A DNA stretch of 64,000 nt from Hymenobacter sp. ISL-91 (GCF_018613725.1 NZ_JAGGPS010000020.1:1-64000), one strand, 5' to 3'; positions 32,246-41,411 are shown, counted from the first letter of the stretch. Notes: generated by a model from the letters alone, not told the origin. Translations and numbers: made by a program.

Positions 32246-35200
32246 TTATTGGGCCGGTCCGCCGAGCAGGTAGTCCAATTCGATAACGGTTTGGTTGTGT
32301 TCCAGCAGCACCTCCAGATAGGCCGTGCGCAGGCTCAGGGCCCTATCCAGGTTGAGCAGGTACTCGCTGTAGCCGGTTTCGCCGGCTTTGAAAGCGAGCG
32401 TGCTAAGCCGGACGATGATGGTGGCCTGCGGCAAGGCCGTTTGCTGGTAGAAGCTCAGGCGCTGCTGCTGCTCGGCGTGCCGGGCAATCAGCTCGTCCTG
32501 CCGGCCGGCCAGCTCGGCCAGCTGGCGGCGGTAGGCCACCGTCGCCACCTGCGCCTGGAGCCGGGCGGCCTGCACCCGGCCCTTTTGCGGACCCCGCAAA
32601 AGGGGAATGCCCACCGAGCCCTGCACCCCCTGGAACCGCTGGCCGGCCGCGTAGTAGCGTTCGGCCCCGCCAATGCCGCCAATGGTCTGCGGGCCGATGA
32701 GCGACTGGTTGAAATAACCCAGCGTAATGTTGGGCAGGCCCTGGGCCTGCTCGGCGCGGATGGCCGCCTGCCGCTGGGCAATTAGCTGGCGCAGCACCTG
32801 CGCCTCCGGGTTTTGCGCCAGGCGAGTGGTGTCACCCAAGGCCGGTAGCACCACCGGTTCAAGGGGGCGCAGCAGGCTGTCGGCCACGGCTACGGCCTGG
32901 GCTTGCTGGAGCAGGGCCTGCAACTGGCGCTGGGCCACTTGGTAGCCCGTCCGCGCCTGCCGAATCAGCGCCTGGGTTTCGCCCTGCCGCACCAGGGCCG
33001 TGGCCGGTTCGAGCCGGGCCGTTTCGCCGGTTTTAAACCGGAGCTGGGCGTAGCGCAAAAACTCCGTGTAGAGGCTGTCCTGGCCCTGAAGGATGCGCAG
33101 GCGGTGGCGGGCATACACGGCCTGCTCGTAGTTGAGGCGCACCTGCCGGCGCAATTCCGCCTGCGCTTGGGCCAGCTGGAGCTGCTGGCCGCCGGTCTGG
33201 GCATCGAGCAGCTGGGCCTGGCGGCGGTACACGCCCGGCAGCGCGAAGGTCTGACTAAGGTTAAACTGGTTGTCCTTGCGGTAGGTATTATACTGCCCGT
33301 AGGTAACGCCGATGGTCGTGCGCCCCAGGTCGGTAGCCGTGCGCCGTAGGGCCTGCTGGGCTTCCAGCGCCCGCTGGGCTCCTTGCACGGTGCCGTTGGT
33401 TTGCAGCGCCTGGGCCACGGCTTGCTGGGCCGTAAACGGCGCGCCGCCCACTGACAGCTGGGCTTGTTGCGCCCGACCGGTAAGCGGGACGGCCAACAGT
33501 AGCAGCAACACGACTCCCGCCAGCAGCGGAGCCGCCGGAGCAGTTCCCGACAGCCCTTGGCCGGGCTCATCCGCCGGGGTAGCCGGGGTGGCGGCCCGTC
33601 GGCGGCTTTCCACCAGCGCGTACAGCACGGGCAGCACCAGCAGCGTGAGCAGCGTGGCCGTTACCAGCCCGCCAATCACCACCGTCGCCAGCGGACGCTG
33701 CACTTCGGCCCCGGCCGAGGTGGCCAGCGCCATCGGCAAAAAGCCCAGCGAGGCCACGGCGGCCGTCATCAGCACCGGGCGCAGACGGGTAGCAGTGCCT
33801 TGCATAATGCGCTCGGTGAGGTCGGCCACGCCTTCCTGCTTCAACTGGTTGAAGTAGCCAATCAAGACTACTCCATTGAGCACCGCGACGCCGAACAGGG
33901 CAATAAAGCCCACCCCGGCCGAGATGCTGAAAGGCATGTCGCGCAGCCACAGCGAGAGCACCCCGCCAATGGCCGACAACGGAATAGCCGTGAAAATGAT
34001 GGTGGCCTGGAGCACGGAGCGGAAGGTGAAATACAGCAAAGCAAAAATCAGCAGCAAAGCCACCGGCACGGCAATGCCCAGCCGTTGCGAGGCCTGGCGC
34101 AGGTTCTCAAACTGCCCGCCGTAGGCCACGTAGTAGCCGGGGGCCAGCTTCAGCTGCTGGTCAACCTTGGCCTGCAACTCTTCTACCACGCTTTCCACGT
34201 CGCGGCCCCGCACGTTAAAGGCCACGGTAATGCGGCGCTTGGCGTCGTCGCGCTGAATCTGGTTGGGCCCTTCGCGCAGGGCCACGTCGGCCACCTGCTC
34301 CAGCGGAATCTGCTCGCCCCTTGGGGTGGCCACGAACAGCTGACGGACGCTGTTGATGTCCTGGCGCAGGTCGGGGGGCAGGCGCAGCACCAGGTCGAAG
34401 CGGCGCTCCTGCTCGAAGACCTGCCCGGCCACCTGCCCGGCAAAAGCCGTCTGCACCGTGCGGTTCACGTCCTCCACGTTCAGGCCGAACTGGGCCAGCT
34501 TGCCGCGGTCGAACTGCACCACAATCTGGGGCAGGCCCGTTACCTGCTCCACGTACACGTCCTCGGCCCCCGGCACCTGCCGCACGAGCGCGGCCGTGCG
34601 GGCGGCGTAGTCGCCGAGCTGGGTGAGGTCCTCGCCGTAAATCTTCAGCACCACATCCTGCTTAGCCCCGGAAATCAGCTCGTTGAAGCGCATCTGGATA
34701 GGTTGTTGAAAGCCAAAGGTTACGCCCGGAATCACGCTCAGGGCCTGGGCCATCTTTTCGGCCAGCTCCGGTTGGGTTTTGGCCGAAGTCCACTCCTGGC
34801 GGTCCTTCAGCGTCACGATGACGTCGGCCGCTTCCACCGGCATGGGGTCGGTGGGAATCTCGGCGGCCCCAATCTTGGCCACCACTTCCTTCACCTCCGG
34901 AAACTGCTCCTTCAAAATACCCCCGACCTGAGTGGCCTTTTCAATGGTATAGCTCAGCGACGAGCCCGTGAGCACCCGCATTTCGATGGCGAAGTCGCCC
35001 TCTGACAACTGGGGAATAAACTCGCCGCCCAGCGTGCGAAACAATAGAATAGTGCCAACCAGCAGGGCTCCGGCCGTGCTCAGGACCACCGTTTTGCTCC
35101 GCAGGGCCCAGCTGATTACGGGCTGGTAGCGGGCCTCCAGCCAGCGCATCATTTTGTCGGAGAAGTTCGGCTTGTGTTGCGTATTGCGACTCAGGGCCAG

Positions 35201-36712
35201 CGCCGACATCATGGGCACGTAGGTCAGGCTCAGAATAAAAGCGCCCAGGATGGCGAACATGACGGTCTCGGCCATTGGCCGGAACATCTTGCCCTCAATG
35301 CCCCCCAGCGCCAGCAGCGGCAGGTACACAATGAGGATGATGATTTCGCCAAAGGCGGCCGAATTCCGGATTTTGCTGGCTGCCTGGTAGGTTTCGGCGT
35401 TCATCTGGCCGGCGCTCAGGCGGTTGCCGGGCACCCGGAGCCCGCCGCCGTGCAGCCGGTGCACGATGGCCTCCACGATAATGACGGCCCCGTCCACAAT
35501 CAGCCCGAAGTCAATGGCGCCCAGGCTCATCAGGTTGCCCGATACGCCAAACAGTCGCATCATGGCAATGGCAAACAGCATGGCCAGCGGAATCACCGAG
35601 GCCACCACCAGGCCCGCCCGCCAGTTACCTAGAAACAGGATGAGCACGAAAATTACAATTAACGCCCCCTCAATCAGGTTTTTAGTGACGGTACTCATGG
35701 CCCGGCCCACCAAATCGGAGCGGTCCAGGTACACGTCCACGGTTACGCCCTCGGGCAGGCTTTTGCGCACGGTTTCCATGCGCTGTTTCACGGCCTTGAT
35801 AACCTCGTTGGCATTGGCGCCCGTGAGCATGAGCACGATACCACCCGTCACCTCGCCCTCGCCGTTGCGGGTCATGGCCCCGTAGCGCACGGCCGAACCC
35901 AGGCGGATGCTGGCCACGTCGCGCACCAGGATGGGCAGCCCGGCCGCCGTGTTCTTCACCACGATATTGCCGATGTCCTCCGGGCTAGTCACCAGCCCCT
36001 CGGTGCGAATAAAGTAGGCCGTGGGGTTGCGGTCGAGGTAGGCCCCGCCCGTGTTCTGGTTGTTGCGCGAAACGGCCTGATACACCTCCTCAATGGTGAT
36101 GTTCAACGAGCGCAGCCGTTCCGGGGTAAGTGATACTTCGTACTGCTTGAGCAGCCCCCCGAAGGAGCTCACGTCGGCCACGCCGGGCGTACCCAGCAGC
36201 TGCCGGCGCACAATCCAGTCCTGAATCGTGCGCAGCTGGCGGGCATCGTACTGGCTCTCGTAGCCGGGCTTGGCCCGCACCAGGTACTGGTAGACTTCGC
36301 CCAGCCCGGTCGAAACCGGGGCCATTTCGGGCCGGCCCACGCCGGCCGGAATCTGGCTCTCGGCCTCGCGTAGGCGCTCCGAAATCTGCTGGCGGGCCCA
36401 GTAGATATCAATACCATCCTCGAAGATGATAGTAACGACCGAGAGTCCGAAGCGGGAAAACGAGCGCACTTCCAGCTCGCCTGGAATCGTAGCCACGCTC
36501 TGCTCGATGGGAAAAGAAACCAGCCGCTCGATGTCGCCGGCCGCCAGCGAAGGGGCCACCGTGTACACGACAATCTGGTTGTTGGTGATATCGGGCACCG
36601 CGTCGATGGGCAGACGGTAGAGCGAGTAGCTGCCCCAGGCCATCAGGGCCAGGGTCAAAATCCCGATAATAAGTTTGTTGTGAATGGAAAAATGAATCAG
36701 CCGGTCGAACAT
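32246..36712 (-). CDS. czcA: Heavy-metal RND pump fused to a TolC-like channel domain
   Basis: A 1488-aa protein. Residues 1 to about 1050 form a complete HME-RND pump: TM1 LIIGILTLALMAWGSYSLYR, porter motifs PIDAVPDITNNQIVVYTVAP, TM4 with LMSLGAIDFGLIVDGAVIIV, and TM10-12 ending LLVLPVLYALVESRRR. A Pro/Ala linker and a second hydrophobic signal-like segment (LLAGVVLLLLLAVPLTGRAQ) lead into about 420 residues of TolC/OEP helices (QAVAQALQTNGTVQGAQRAL to LEHNQTVIELDYLLGGPAQ). Such fusions are known in Bacteroidota CusA/CzcA proteins. Start at 36712 is chosen because MFDRLIHFSIHNK is the usual N-terminus. Confidence 0.92.
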   Translation of the reverse strand: MFDRLIHFSIHNKLIIGILTLALMAWGSYSLYRLPIDAVPDITNNQIVVYTVAPSLAAGDIERLVSFPIEQSVATIPGELEVRSFSRFGLSVVTIIFEDGIDIYWARQQISERLREAESQIPAGVGRPEMAPVSTGLGEVYQYLVRAKPGYESQYDARQLRTIQDWIVRRQLLGTPGVADVSSFGGLLKQYEVSLTPERLRSLNITIEEVYQAVSRNNQNTGGAYLDRNPTAYFIRTEGLVTSPEDIGNIVVKNTAAGLPILVRDVASIRLGSAVRYGAMTRNGEGEVTGGIVLMLTGANANEVIKAVKQRMETVRKSLPEGVTVDVYLDRSDLVGRAMSTVTKNLIEGALIVIFVLILFLGNWRAGLVVASVIPLAMLFAIAMMRLFGVSGNLMSLGAIDFGLIVDGAVIIVEAIVHRLHGGGLRVPGNRLSAGQMNAETYQAASKIRNSAAFGEIIILIVYLPLLALGGIEGKMFRPMAETVMFAILGAFILSLTYVPMMSALALSRNTQHKPNFSDKMMRWLEARYQPVISWALRSKTVVLSTAGALLVGTILLFRTLGGEFIPQLSEGDFAIEMRVLTGSSLSYTIEKATQVGGILKEQFPEVKEVVAKIGAAEIPTDPMPVEAADVIVTLKDRQEWTSAKTQPELAEKMAQALSVIPGVTFGFQQPIQMRFNELISGAKQDVVLKIYGEDLTQLGDYAARTAALVRQVPGAEDVYVEQVTGLPQIVVQFDRGKLAQFGLNVEDVNRTVQTAFAGQVAGQVFEQERRFDLVLRLPPDLRQDINSVRQLFVATPRGEQIPLEQVADVALREGPNQIQRDDAKRRITVAFNVRGRDVESVVEELQAKVDQQLKLAPGYYVAYGGQFENLRQASQRLGIAVPVALLLIFALLYFTFRSVLQATIIFTAIPLSAIGGVLSLWLRDMPFSISAGVGFIALFGVAVLNGVVLIGYFNQLKQEGVADLTERIMQGTATRLRPVLMTAAVASLGFLPMALATSAGAEVQRPLATVVIGGLVTATLLTLLVLPVLYALVESRRRAATPATPADEPGQGLSGTAPAAPLLAGVVLLLLLAVPLTGRAQQAQLSVGGAPFTAQQAVAQALQTNGTVQGAQRALEAQQALRRTATDLGRTTIGVTYGQYNTYRKDNQFNLSQTFALPGVYRRQAQLLDAQTGGQQLQLAQAQAELRRQVRLNYEQAVYARHRLRILQGQDSLYTEFLRYAQLRFKTGETARLEPATALVRQGETQALIRQARTGYQVAQRQLQALLQQAQAVAVADSLLRPLEPVVLPALGDTTRLAQNPEAQVLRQLIAQRQAAIRAEQAQGLPNITLGYFNQSLIGPQTIGGIGGAERYYAAGQRFQGVQGSVGIPLLRGPQKGRVQAARLQAQVATVAYRRQLAELAGRQDELIARHAEQQQRLSFYQQTALPQATIIVRLSTLAFKAGETGYSEYLLNLDRALSLRTAYLEVLLEHNQTVIELDYLLGGPAQ

Positions 36713-36894
36713 CCGTTGCTGGGGGGTTAGGTCTAACGCTTTCAGTGAAACCCTGCGGCGCGGCGGCCCCGGCCCAACGGGCGGGAGCGGCGGCGACATG
36801 ACCCGACCCAGCACGAATACGCGCTAAGCCTGACCAGCCGGACAGCATAAAGCGTCCGGCGGCCCAGTGGGGTCAGCAGGAAAAAAAGAAAGGG

Positions 36895-37221
36895 TTAAAC
36901 CCAGGGTGGCTGCCACACGCCGCCCGGCATCCGGGTCGGCGCTTGTTTCACCAGCCGGGCCCGATGCGGGCCTACGTTCCAGGCCGGGGCCGGGGCGGCG
37001 GTCCACAACGGGGCGGGGGCAGCCGGGGCTACAACGCCAGCGCAGCAGTGACACTGGCATAATGGGGAGCACCAGTCGGCGCGGCTGGCCCCGTCCAGGT
37101 CGGAATGCGCCGCTACGGTTGTCTGCCCCACCTGTTCCACGCACCCCACAGCCTCGTCCATGCACGGCAGGCAGGACAGGCAGGTGATATAAAATGAGAA
37201 CAGCAACGTGAGCAGGCGCAT
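36895..37221 (-). CDS. DUF6660-family cysteine-rich secreted protein
   Basis: A 108-aa protein, start at the ATG at 37221 (RLLTLLFSFYITCLSCLPCM, signal peptide). The mature sequence has a Cys/His cluster, DWCSPLCQCHCCAGVVAP, and a Pro/Ala/Trp-rich tail. The arrangement matches the DUF6660 family, common at the head of Bacteroidota metal-efflux operons, where it may sense or bind metals in the periplasm; function is unknown. It is the first gene of the transposon's operon. A -7-like TACCTTTA box lies only 5 bp upstream (37234-37227, minus strand), so transcription may start at or near the ATG. Confidence 0.7.
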   Translation of the reverse strand: MRLLTLLFSFYITCLSCLPCMDEAVGCVEQVGQTTVAAHSDLDGASRADWCSPLCQCHCCAGVVAPAAPAPLWTAAPAPAWNVGPHRARLVKQAPTRMPGGVWQPPWV

Positions 37222-37322
37222 TGGGATAAAGGTACGCAACTCTAGTGGGTTCTGTTGAGCCTAAGGCGAGCCGGAAGCCCGTCCAGGGCATCAGGGTCCG
37301 CATACCTCAAAGCAATTCCATG

Positions 37323-37360
37323 CTTACCGGGAATTTCTGTTCCTACTATTGTGCTACCCC
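37323..37360 (-). repeat. 38-bp Tn3-family terminal inverted repeat (right)
   Basis: Read on the minus strand it begins GGGGTAGCACAATAGTAGG and ends CCCGGTAAG, one base different from the left repeat. It is followed by the CACTA duplication at 37361-37365. Confidence 0.92.
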
Positions 37361-37365
37361 CACTA
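37361..37365. repeat. Target-site duplication CACTA (right copy)
   Basis: An exact repeat of 24835-24839, abutting the right terminal repeat. Confidence 0.9.
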
Positions 37366-37426
37366 CAGAAAATAGCAGCGTACCGCCCTGTTGTCCAACG
37401 TTCCCTGACTGGCACAGGCGGGCCAG

Positions 37427-37897
37427 CTATCGGGCCGCCCGCTCGCGCTCCAACCGGCCGATCATCTCCTTCATCTGCTTGATTTCGCGCTCCTGGGCCT
37501 CGATAATCTCATCGGCCAGCTTCCGTACCTCCGGGTCCCGGATATCGGCCCGCTTGCTGACCATGATGGCAATGGAGTGATGCGGAATCATGGCCTTCAT
37601 CCACAGCGTGTCGCCCACGAAGGTCTGGGAGCGCACCATAAACGTGACGATAACGAACGCCACCAGGCTGCCGCCCATAATCAGGGCATTGCGCTGCTTG
37701 TTGGGGTACATTTTCCACATGAAGCCCATCATAACCAGGGTCATCGGCACCAGCATCAGCAGGGCCATGTACAGGCGGGTGAGGCTGAAATACACGTGGT
37801 CCCACTCGTACACGTTCAGGTACATCACCACATACATGGCTACCAGCGAGGCGCCCAGCATCAGAAAAAAGCGGGAATAGGGGGTTTTGTGCTCCAT
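37427..37897 (-). CDS. DUF305-domain membrane protein
   Basis: A 156-aa protein with three to four N-terminal TM helices (RFFLMLGASLVAMYVVMYLN, LYMALLMLVPMTLVMMGFMW, IMGGSLVAFVIVTFMV) and a C-terminal DUF305 segment: DTLWMKAMIPHHSIAIMVSK with the conserved MIPHH metal-ligand motif, then ADEIIEAQEREIKQMKEMI. Met and His in this motif suggest copper binding at the membrane. It belongs to the copper gene set (with the 173-aa membrane protein and the multicopper oxidase upstream). The Tn3-like unit inserted 62 bp downstream of its stop, separating it from the cus operon. Confidence 0.85.
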   Translation of the reverse strand: MEHKTPYSRFFLMLGASLVAMYVVMYLNVYEWDHVYFSLTRLYMALLMLVPMTLVMMGFMWKMYPNKQRNALIMGGSLVAFVIVTFMVRSQTFVGDTLWMKAMIPHHSIAIMVSKRADIRDPEVRKLADEIIEAQEREIKQMKEMIGRLERERAAR

Positions 37898-38060
37898 ATA
37901 GAGGGCGGGATTAGGAAGAAAAAAAGAAGTGAGTGCTTAACCGCCAGCTGTTGGAGTTACTGCTCGAAAACAGGCGGTTGTGCTGAATGTATGAATGCAC
38001 CGACGGTTTGCCTCGGAGCAGGTATTGCTCCGCCCGGAGGCGAAGCAGTGAAGGGCCGTG

Positions 38061-38582
38061 CTAAGCCGGCTTCGCCTGATGTTGCTGCCGACGCAGGGGC
38101 ACATCGAGCAGCATGGGCAAACCCTGGATTACGGCCAGGATGATATACTGGTAGCCTTCGAGCAGCTCGTGGTTGAAGAACAGGGCCACGGCCCCCACCA
38201 AATTGAGCAGGGCGGCCAGGCCGTAGAGCTGTTTGCGGCGGGTGCCCTCTGCAGCCGTGGCAGTGTAGGCGAAGCCCAGGGCCCCGAACAGAAACCAGAG
38301 CGTATGGAAGCTGAAAGGCATAATGGATTTGGCCTCGGCCGCGTGCGCCCAGTAGTTCTCGGCCGTGGCCAGCACCGTGGCCCCGGCCCACACCCACACC
38401 AAGGCATTGCGCTTGTCGAGCAGTAGCGTCATGCCTACCGGAATCAGCATAGCCAGTATCCAGGTCCAGAGTACGGCACTGTGACCTTCTTCCATCGTGC
38501 GGCCGATGTACTCGGTTATCAGGTAGGACACCGTAACAGTGAGGCCCCACCACAGCAGCAAAGTTTGACGGGTAATAGTCAT
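38061..38582 (-). CDS. Hypothetical multi-pass membrane protein
   Basis: A 173-aa protein that I do not recognise. It has five or six hydrophobic segments: TLLLWWGLTVTVSYLITEYI, LWTWILAMLIPVGMTLLL, ALVWVWAGATVLATAEN, FHTLWFLFGALGFAYTATAA, LYGLAALLNLVGAVALFF and YIILAVIQGLPMLLDVPL. Conserved-looking polar residues in the membrane (Glu and His in ATAENYWAHAAEAK) could bind metal. The start at 38582 (MTITRQTLL) is preferred to one 12 bp upstream. It lies between the multicopper oxidase and DUF305 genes, so a role in copper handling at the inner membrane is plausible but unproven. Confidence 0.6.
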   Translation of the reverse strand: MTITRQTLLLWWGLTVTVSYLITEYIGRTMEEGHSAVLWTWILAMLIPVGMTLLLDKRNALVWVWAGATVLATAENYWAHAAEAKSIMPFSFHTLWFLFGALGFAYTATAAEGTRRKQLYGLAALLNLVGAVALFFNHELLEGYQYIILAVIQGLPMLLDVPLRRQQHQAKPA

Positions 38583-38656
38583 GTGAGCAAACAAACAATG
38601 AAAGACGCTAATTATGAGTCATTTATCAAGCAGGCGGCAAAACCGCCGGGCCAGAA

Positions 38657-41173
38657 TTAAAACCGGACGCTCAGGCCGCCGCCGCCGCCGAAGCGGTTGT
38701 CGTAGCTGCCCATGAGCGAGAAATTGCGGGAAAGCATGTACTCCAACCCGGTGTTCCAAACCACTTCCTTCGTGAAGCTCCGGTTGTTTTCCAGCTTGTT
38801 CACCCAGCCGAAGTCGGCCTGAAACTCATAGTAGCCGAACGCCAGCAGGCGGGGGAAAACCATGATTTCGCGGCCTAGGCTCAGGCGGGGGCGCAACTTA
38901 TTATCGATGCGGGCGTCGAGGCTGAACAGGTAGGGCGTGAGAAAACGCAGGCCGGCCACGGCCGTGGTGGAAGTCTCGGTCATCATCCGGCCCGGGCCCT
39001 GCTCGGTGGGAGCCGGGGCGGCCCGGCGACGGGTGTTTTCCACGTTCACGCCCCCGAACACGCGCAGGTAATCGTAGAGGTAACGCTCGTAGGTGGCCTC
39101 CGTTTCCATATTGCGGTTCCAGCCGTACTCCACGCTCAGGTTGAACTGGTTGCGGATATCCGACGACATCAGGTTCAGGCTGCTCATGTGCGAGGCCACA
39201 TCAAGCCGGCCCCAGGTGTAGTAGCGGTTGGTTTCGCGTAGCAGCTTGCTCACCGGGGAGCCCTTCAGGCGCGGGTCGCGGGGCGTGTCGTAGCTCACGA
39301 TGCGGGCCATGCCGCCAGTGAGGTGGTAGAGGATGTGGCAGTGCAGAAACCAGTCTCCATACGTATCGCCGAGCACCTCAATTGTGACCTGCTTCATGGG
39401 CGGCACATTCACCGTGTGCTTGAGGGGTGAGTACTCGCCGTTTTCGTTGATGACCCGAAAAAAGTGCCCGTGCAGGTGCATGGGGTGGTGCATCATCGTC
39501 AGGTTGTTGTAGGTGATGCGCGTAACCTGGTGGTCCCGAATCGGGATTTTATCGGCCGACGACAACGGCACGCCGTTCATGCTCCAGATGTAGCGCTGCA
39601 TGTTGCCGGTGAGGTTGAGCAGGATTTCACGCACGGGCAGACTGTCGGCGTAGGCCGTTTTCTGCGGGGCGCGCAGGTAGTCGTAGCCGTACTCCGAGAA
39701 CATGTCCATACCGCCCATAGCCATGCCGCTCATGCCTCCCTTTTTCTGACCGCCGCCCATGTCCATGCCAGCCATCGGCTTGTCGGCACCCTTTTTCATG
39801 CCGCTCATCGGCATCTGGTGCCCGGCGTGGGCCGTGTCGGCGGGCATGTTCATGCCCTCCATCTTCTGGGTATCCTTCATTGGCATGCCGGCCATAGCGG
39901 GCTTGGGTTGCGCGGGCTGGTCGTTCATCTTCATGCCGTCCATCTTGTCGCCGCTGCCCATGTCCATGCCAGCCATCGGCTTGTCAGCGCCCATCTTGTT
40001 GCTGCCCATATCCATACCACCCATCTTTCCGCTTTTCCCCTTCATATCCATCTGCATCCCCCAGTTCTCCTTCATCTGCTGGGGGTCGACGTGGTTAGGC
40101 CGGAACTTAAGGGCCGGCGCGCCCATGCGCATCTTCATTTTAGCCATCTGCTGCATGAGCCCGATTTTGTCGGGTTTGGCCAGCACCGGGGAGGCCAGCA
40201 CCGGGCCCGCACCAATGTAAGCCGAGGTAGTGCCGGAGCCGTCCTGAGCCATGGCCCGGAGCTCCAGCTGACCATTGGCCGGCACGGTAACCAGGAAATC
40301 GTAGGTTTCGGCCACCGCGATAAAGGTTTTGTTGTGCTTCACTGGCACCACGTCCTGGCCGTCGGCGGCCACCAGCAGCGGGTCCTCGCCCCCAAATGTC
40401 ATCCAGAACTGAGTCGAGGCCGAACCGTTGATAATGCGCAGCCGCACCCGCTCGCCGGGCTTGAACTCGGGGTAGTGCTGCACCGGCTGGCCGTTCACCA
40501 GGAACGCATCGTAGTACACGTCGGCAATATCGAAGCCTTCCATGCGCTGCTTCCAGAAGTTGAGCTGGGCCCCCAGGGCCCCGCAGGCAATTACGCGGTT
40601 GAGCGGCGTGGCCGTGCCCTTGCGGATGTTGTACCACTCGGTGCCCCGCTTCAGGAAGCGCAACACGTTTTTAGGCTTCTGATTGGTCCAGTCCGAGAGC
40701 ACCAGCACCAGGTCCTTATCGTAGGTCAGGCGCTCCTGCTTGGGCTCAATCACAATGGAGCCGTACACGCCACTCTGCTCCTGCAGCATAGTGTGCGAGT
40801 GGTACCAGTAGGTGCCGGCTTGCTTGAGCGGAAACTCGTATTTCAGCGTCTGGCCCGGCTGGATGGGGGGCGTGTTGAGGTAAGGCACGCCGTCGTAGAA
40901 ATTGGGCACCAACAGCCCGTGCCAGTGCACCGACGTTTCCACGTCCATCTCGTTCTTGACGTAGATAACGGCGTAGCCACCCTCCTTGAACCGAATGGTA
41001 GGGCTGGGAATACCGCCGTTCACCGTCATGGCTGGCACCAGCTTACCGGCCTTGTTCACCGCCTCCTGGCGCATGGTCAGGGTGTACACGGTCGTGTCCG
41101 TCTGGGCCCGGGCCGGCGGGCCAGCCAGCAGCAGCGTCAGCAGTGGAAGAAGGAGTAGCAGATTAAATTTCAT
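38657..41173 (-). CDS. copA: Methionine-rich multicopper oxidase fused to an outer-membrane CopB-like domain
   Basis: An 838-aa protein that probably oxidises Cu(I) to Cu(II) in the periplasm. After a signal peptide (KFNLLLLLPLLTLLLAGPPA) come three cupredoxin domains with all four copper motifs: HWHG (83-86), YWYHSHTMLQEQSG, HHPMHLHGHFF and FLHCHILYHL. Between domains two and three, about residues 330-480, is a long insert packed with Met (GMDMGSGDKMDGMKMNDQ and similar) and His that would hold many Cu(I). The last 200 residues (LRVFGGVNVENTRR onward, ending MGSYDNRFGGGGGLSVRF) look like an outer-membrane beta-barrel related to CopB. Start at 41173 begins the signal peptide. Confidence 0.88.
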   Translation of the reverse strand: MKFNLLLLLPLLTLLLAGPPARAQTDTTVYTLTMRQEAVNKAGKLVPAMTVNGGIPSPTIRFKEGGYAVIYVKNEMDVETSVHWHGLLVPNFYDGVPYLNTPPIQPGQTLKYEFPLKQAGTYWYHSHTMLQEQSGVYGSIVIEPKQERLTYDKDLVLVLSDWTNQKPKNVLRFLKRGTEWYNIRKGTATPLNRVIACGALGAQLNFWKQRMEGFDIADVYYDAFLVNGQPVQHYPEFKPGERVRLRIINGSASTQFWMTFGGEDPLLVAADGQDVVPVKHNKTFIAVAETYDFLVTVPANGQLELRAMAQDGSGTTSAYIGAGPVLASPVLAKPDKIGLMQQMAKMKMRMGAPALKFRPNHVDPQQMKENWGMQMDMKGKSGKMGGMDMGSNKMGADKPMAGMDMGSGDKMDGMKMNDQPAQPKPAMAGMPMKDTQKMEGMNMPADTAHAGHQMPMSGMKKGADKPMAGMDMGGGQKKGGMSGMAMGGMDMFSEYGYDYLRAPQKTAYADSLPVREILLNLTGNMQRYIWSMNGVPLSSADKIPIRDHQVTRITYNNLTMMHHPMHLHGHFFRVINENGEYSPLKHTVNVPPMKQVTIEVLGDTYGDWFLHCHILYHLTGGMARIVSYDTPRDPRLKGSPVSKLLRETNRYYTWGRLDVASHMSSLNLMSSDIRNQFNLSVEYGWNRNMETEATYERYLYDYLRVFGGVNVENTRRRAAPAPTEQGPGRMMTETSTTAVAGLRFLTPYLFSLDARIDNKLRPRLSLGREIMVFPRLLAFGYYEFQADFGWVNKLENNRSFTKEVVWNTGLEYMLSRNFSLMGSYDNRFGGGGGLSVRF

Positions 41174-41365
41174 GTCGATGTTGTTAAGATACCCGTTGGG
41201 TAATTGGCCTGCCAGAATTGAATTCAAGAGGGCGGCTAGTTGGAAAGCGCTTGGTTTACGACCGTAGCGTGGGGGCCGTTTGGTTGCTGTTTCCACGGAC
41301 TGTTGCATAATTTCGAGCGCCTTTTAACCCAGCTAGGTCGCCTGAATGCCAGCGTCTGAAAACAA

Positions 41366-41390
41366 AAAAGCCCGGTCTTGCCGGGCCTTT
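41366..41390 (-). terminator. Intrinsic terminator after copZ
   Basis: On the minus strand a GCCCGG...CCGGGC stem with flanking A-rich and T-rich tracts lies 22 bp after the copZ stop. It separates copZ from the multicopper oxidase gene. Confidence 0.75.
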
Positions 41391-41411
41391 TTCGTTCTGC
41401 GAGTTCACCGC

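Larger units (their letters stand above)
24840..37360. mobile_element. 12.5-kb Tn3-family transposon carrying Zn/Cd/Co-type resistance genes, tnpA deleted
   Basis: The unit is bounded by near-identical 38-bp inverted repeats (24840-24877; 37323-37360) and a perfect CACTA duplication, so it moved as one piece. Inside, next to the left end, is a stub that matches only the first 45 residues of a Tn3 transposase; no resolvase is present. The passengers, all on the minus strand, are a His-rich protein, ZIP, LpdA, CDF, P1B-ATPase, RND adaptor, RND-TolC fusion and DUF6660. It interrupts the copper block between the DUF305 gene and the cus operon. It would need TnpA supplied in trans to move again. 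Confidence 0.9.
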
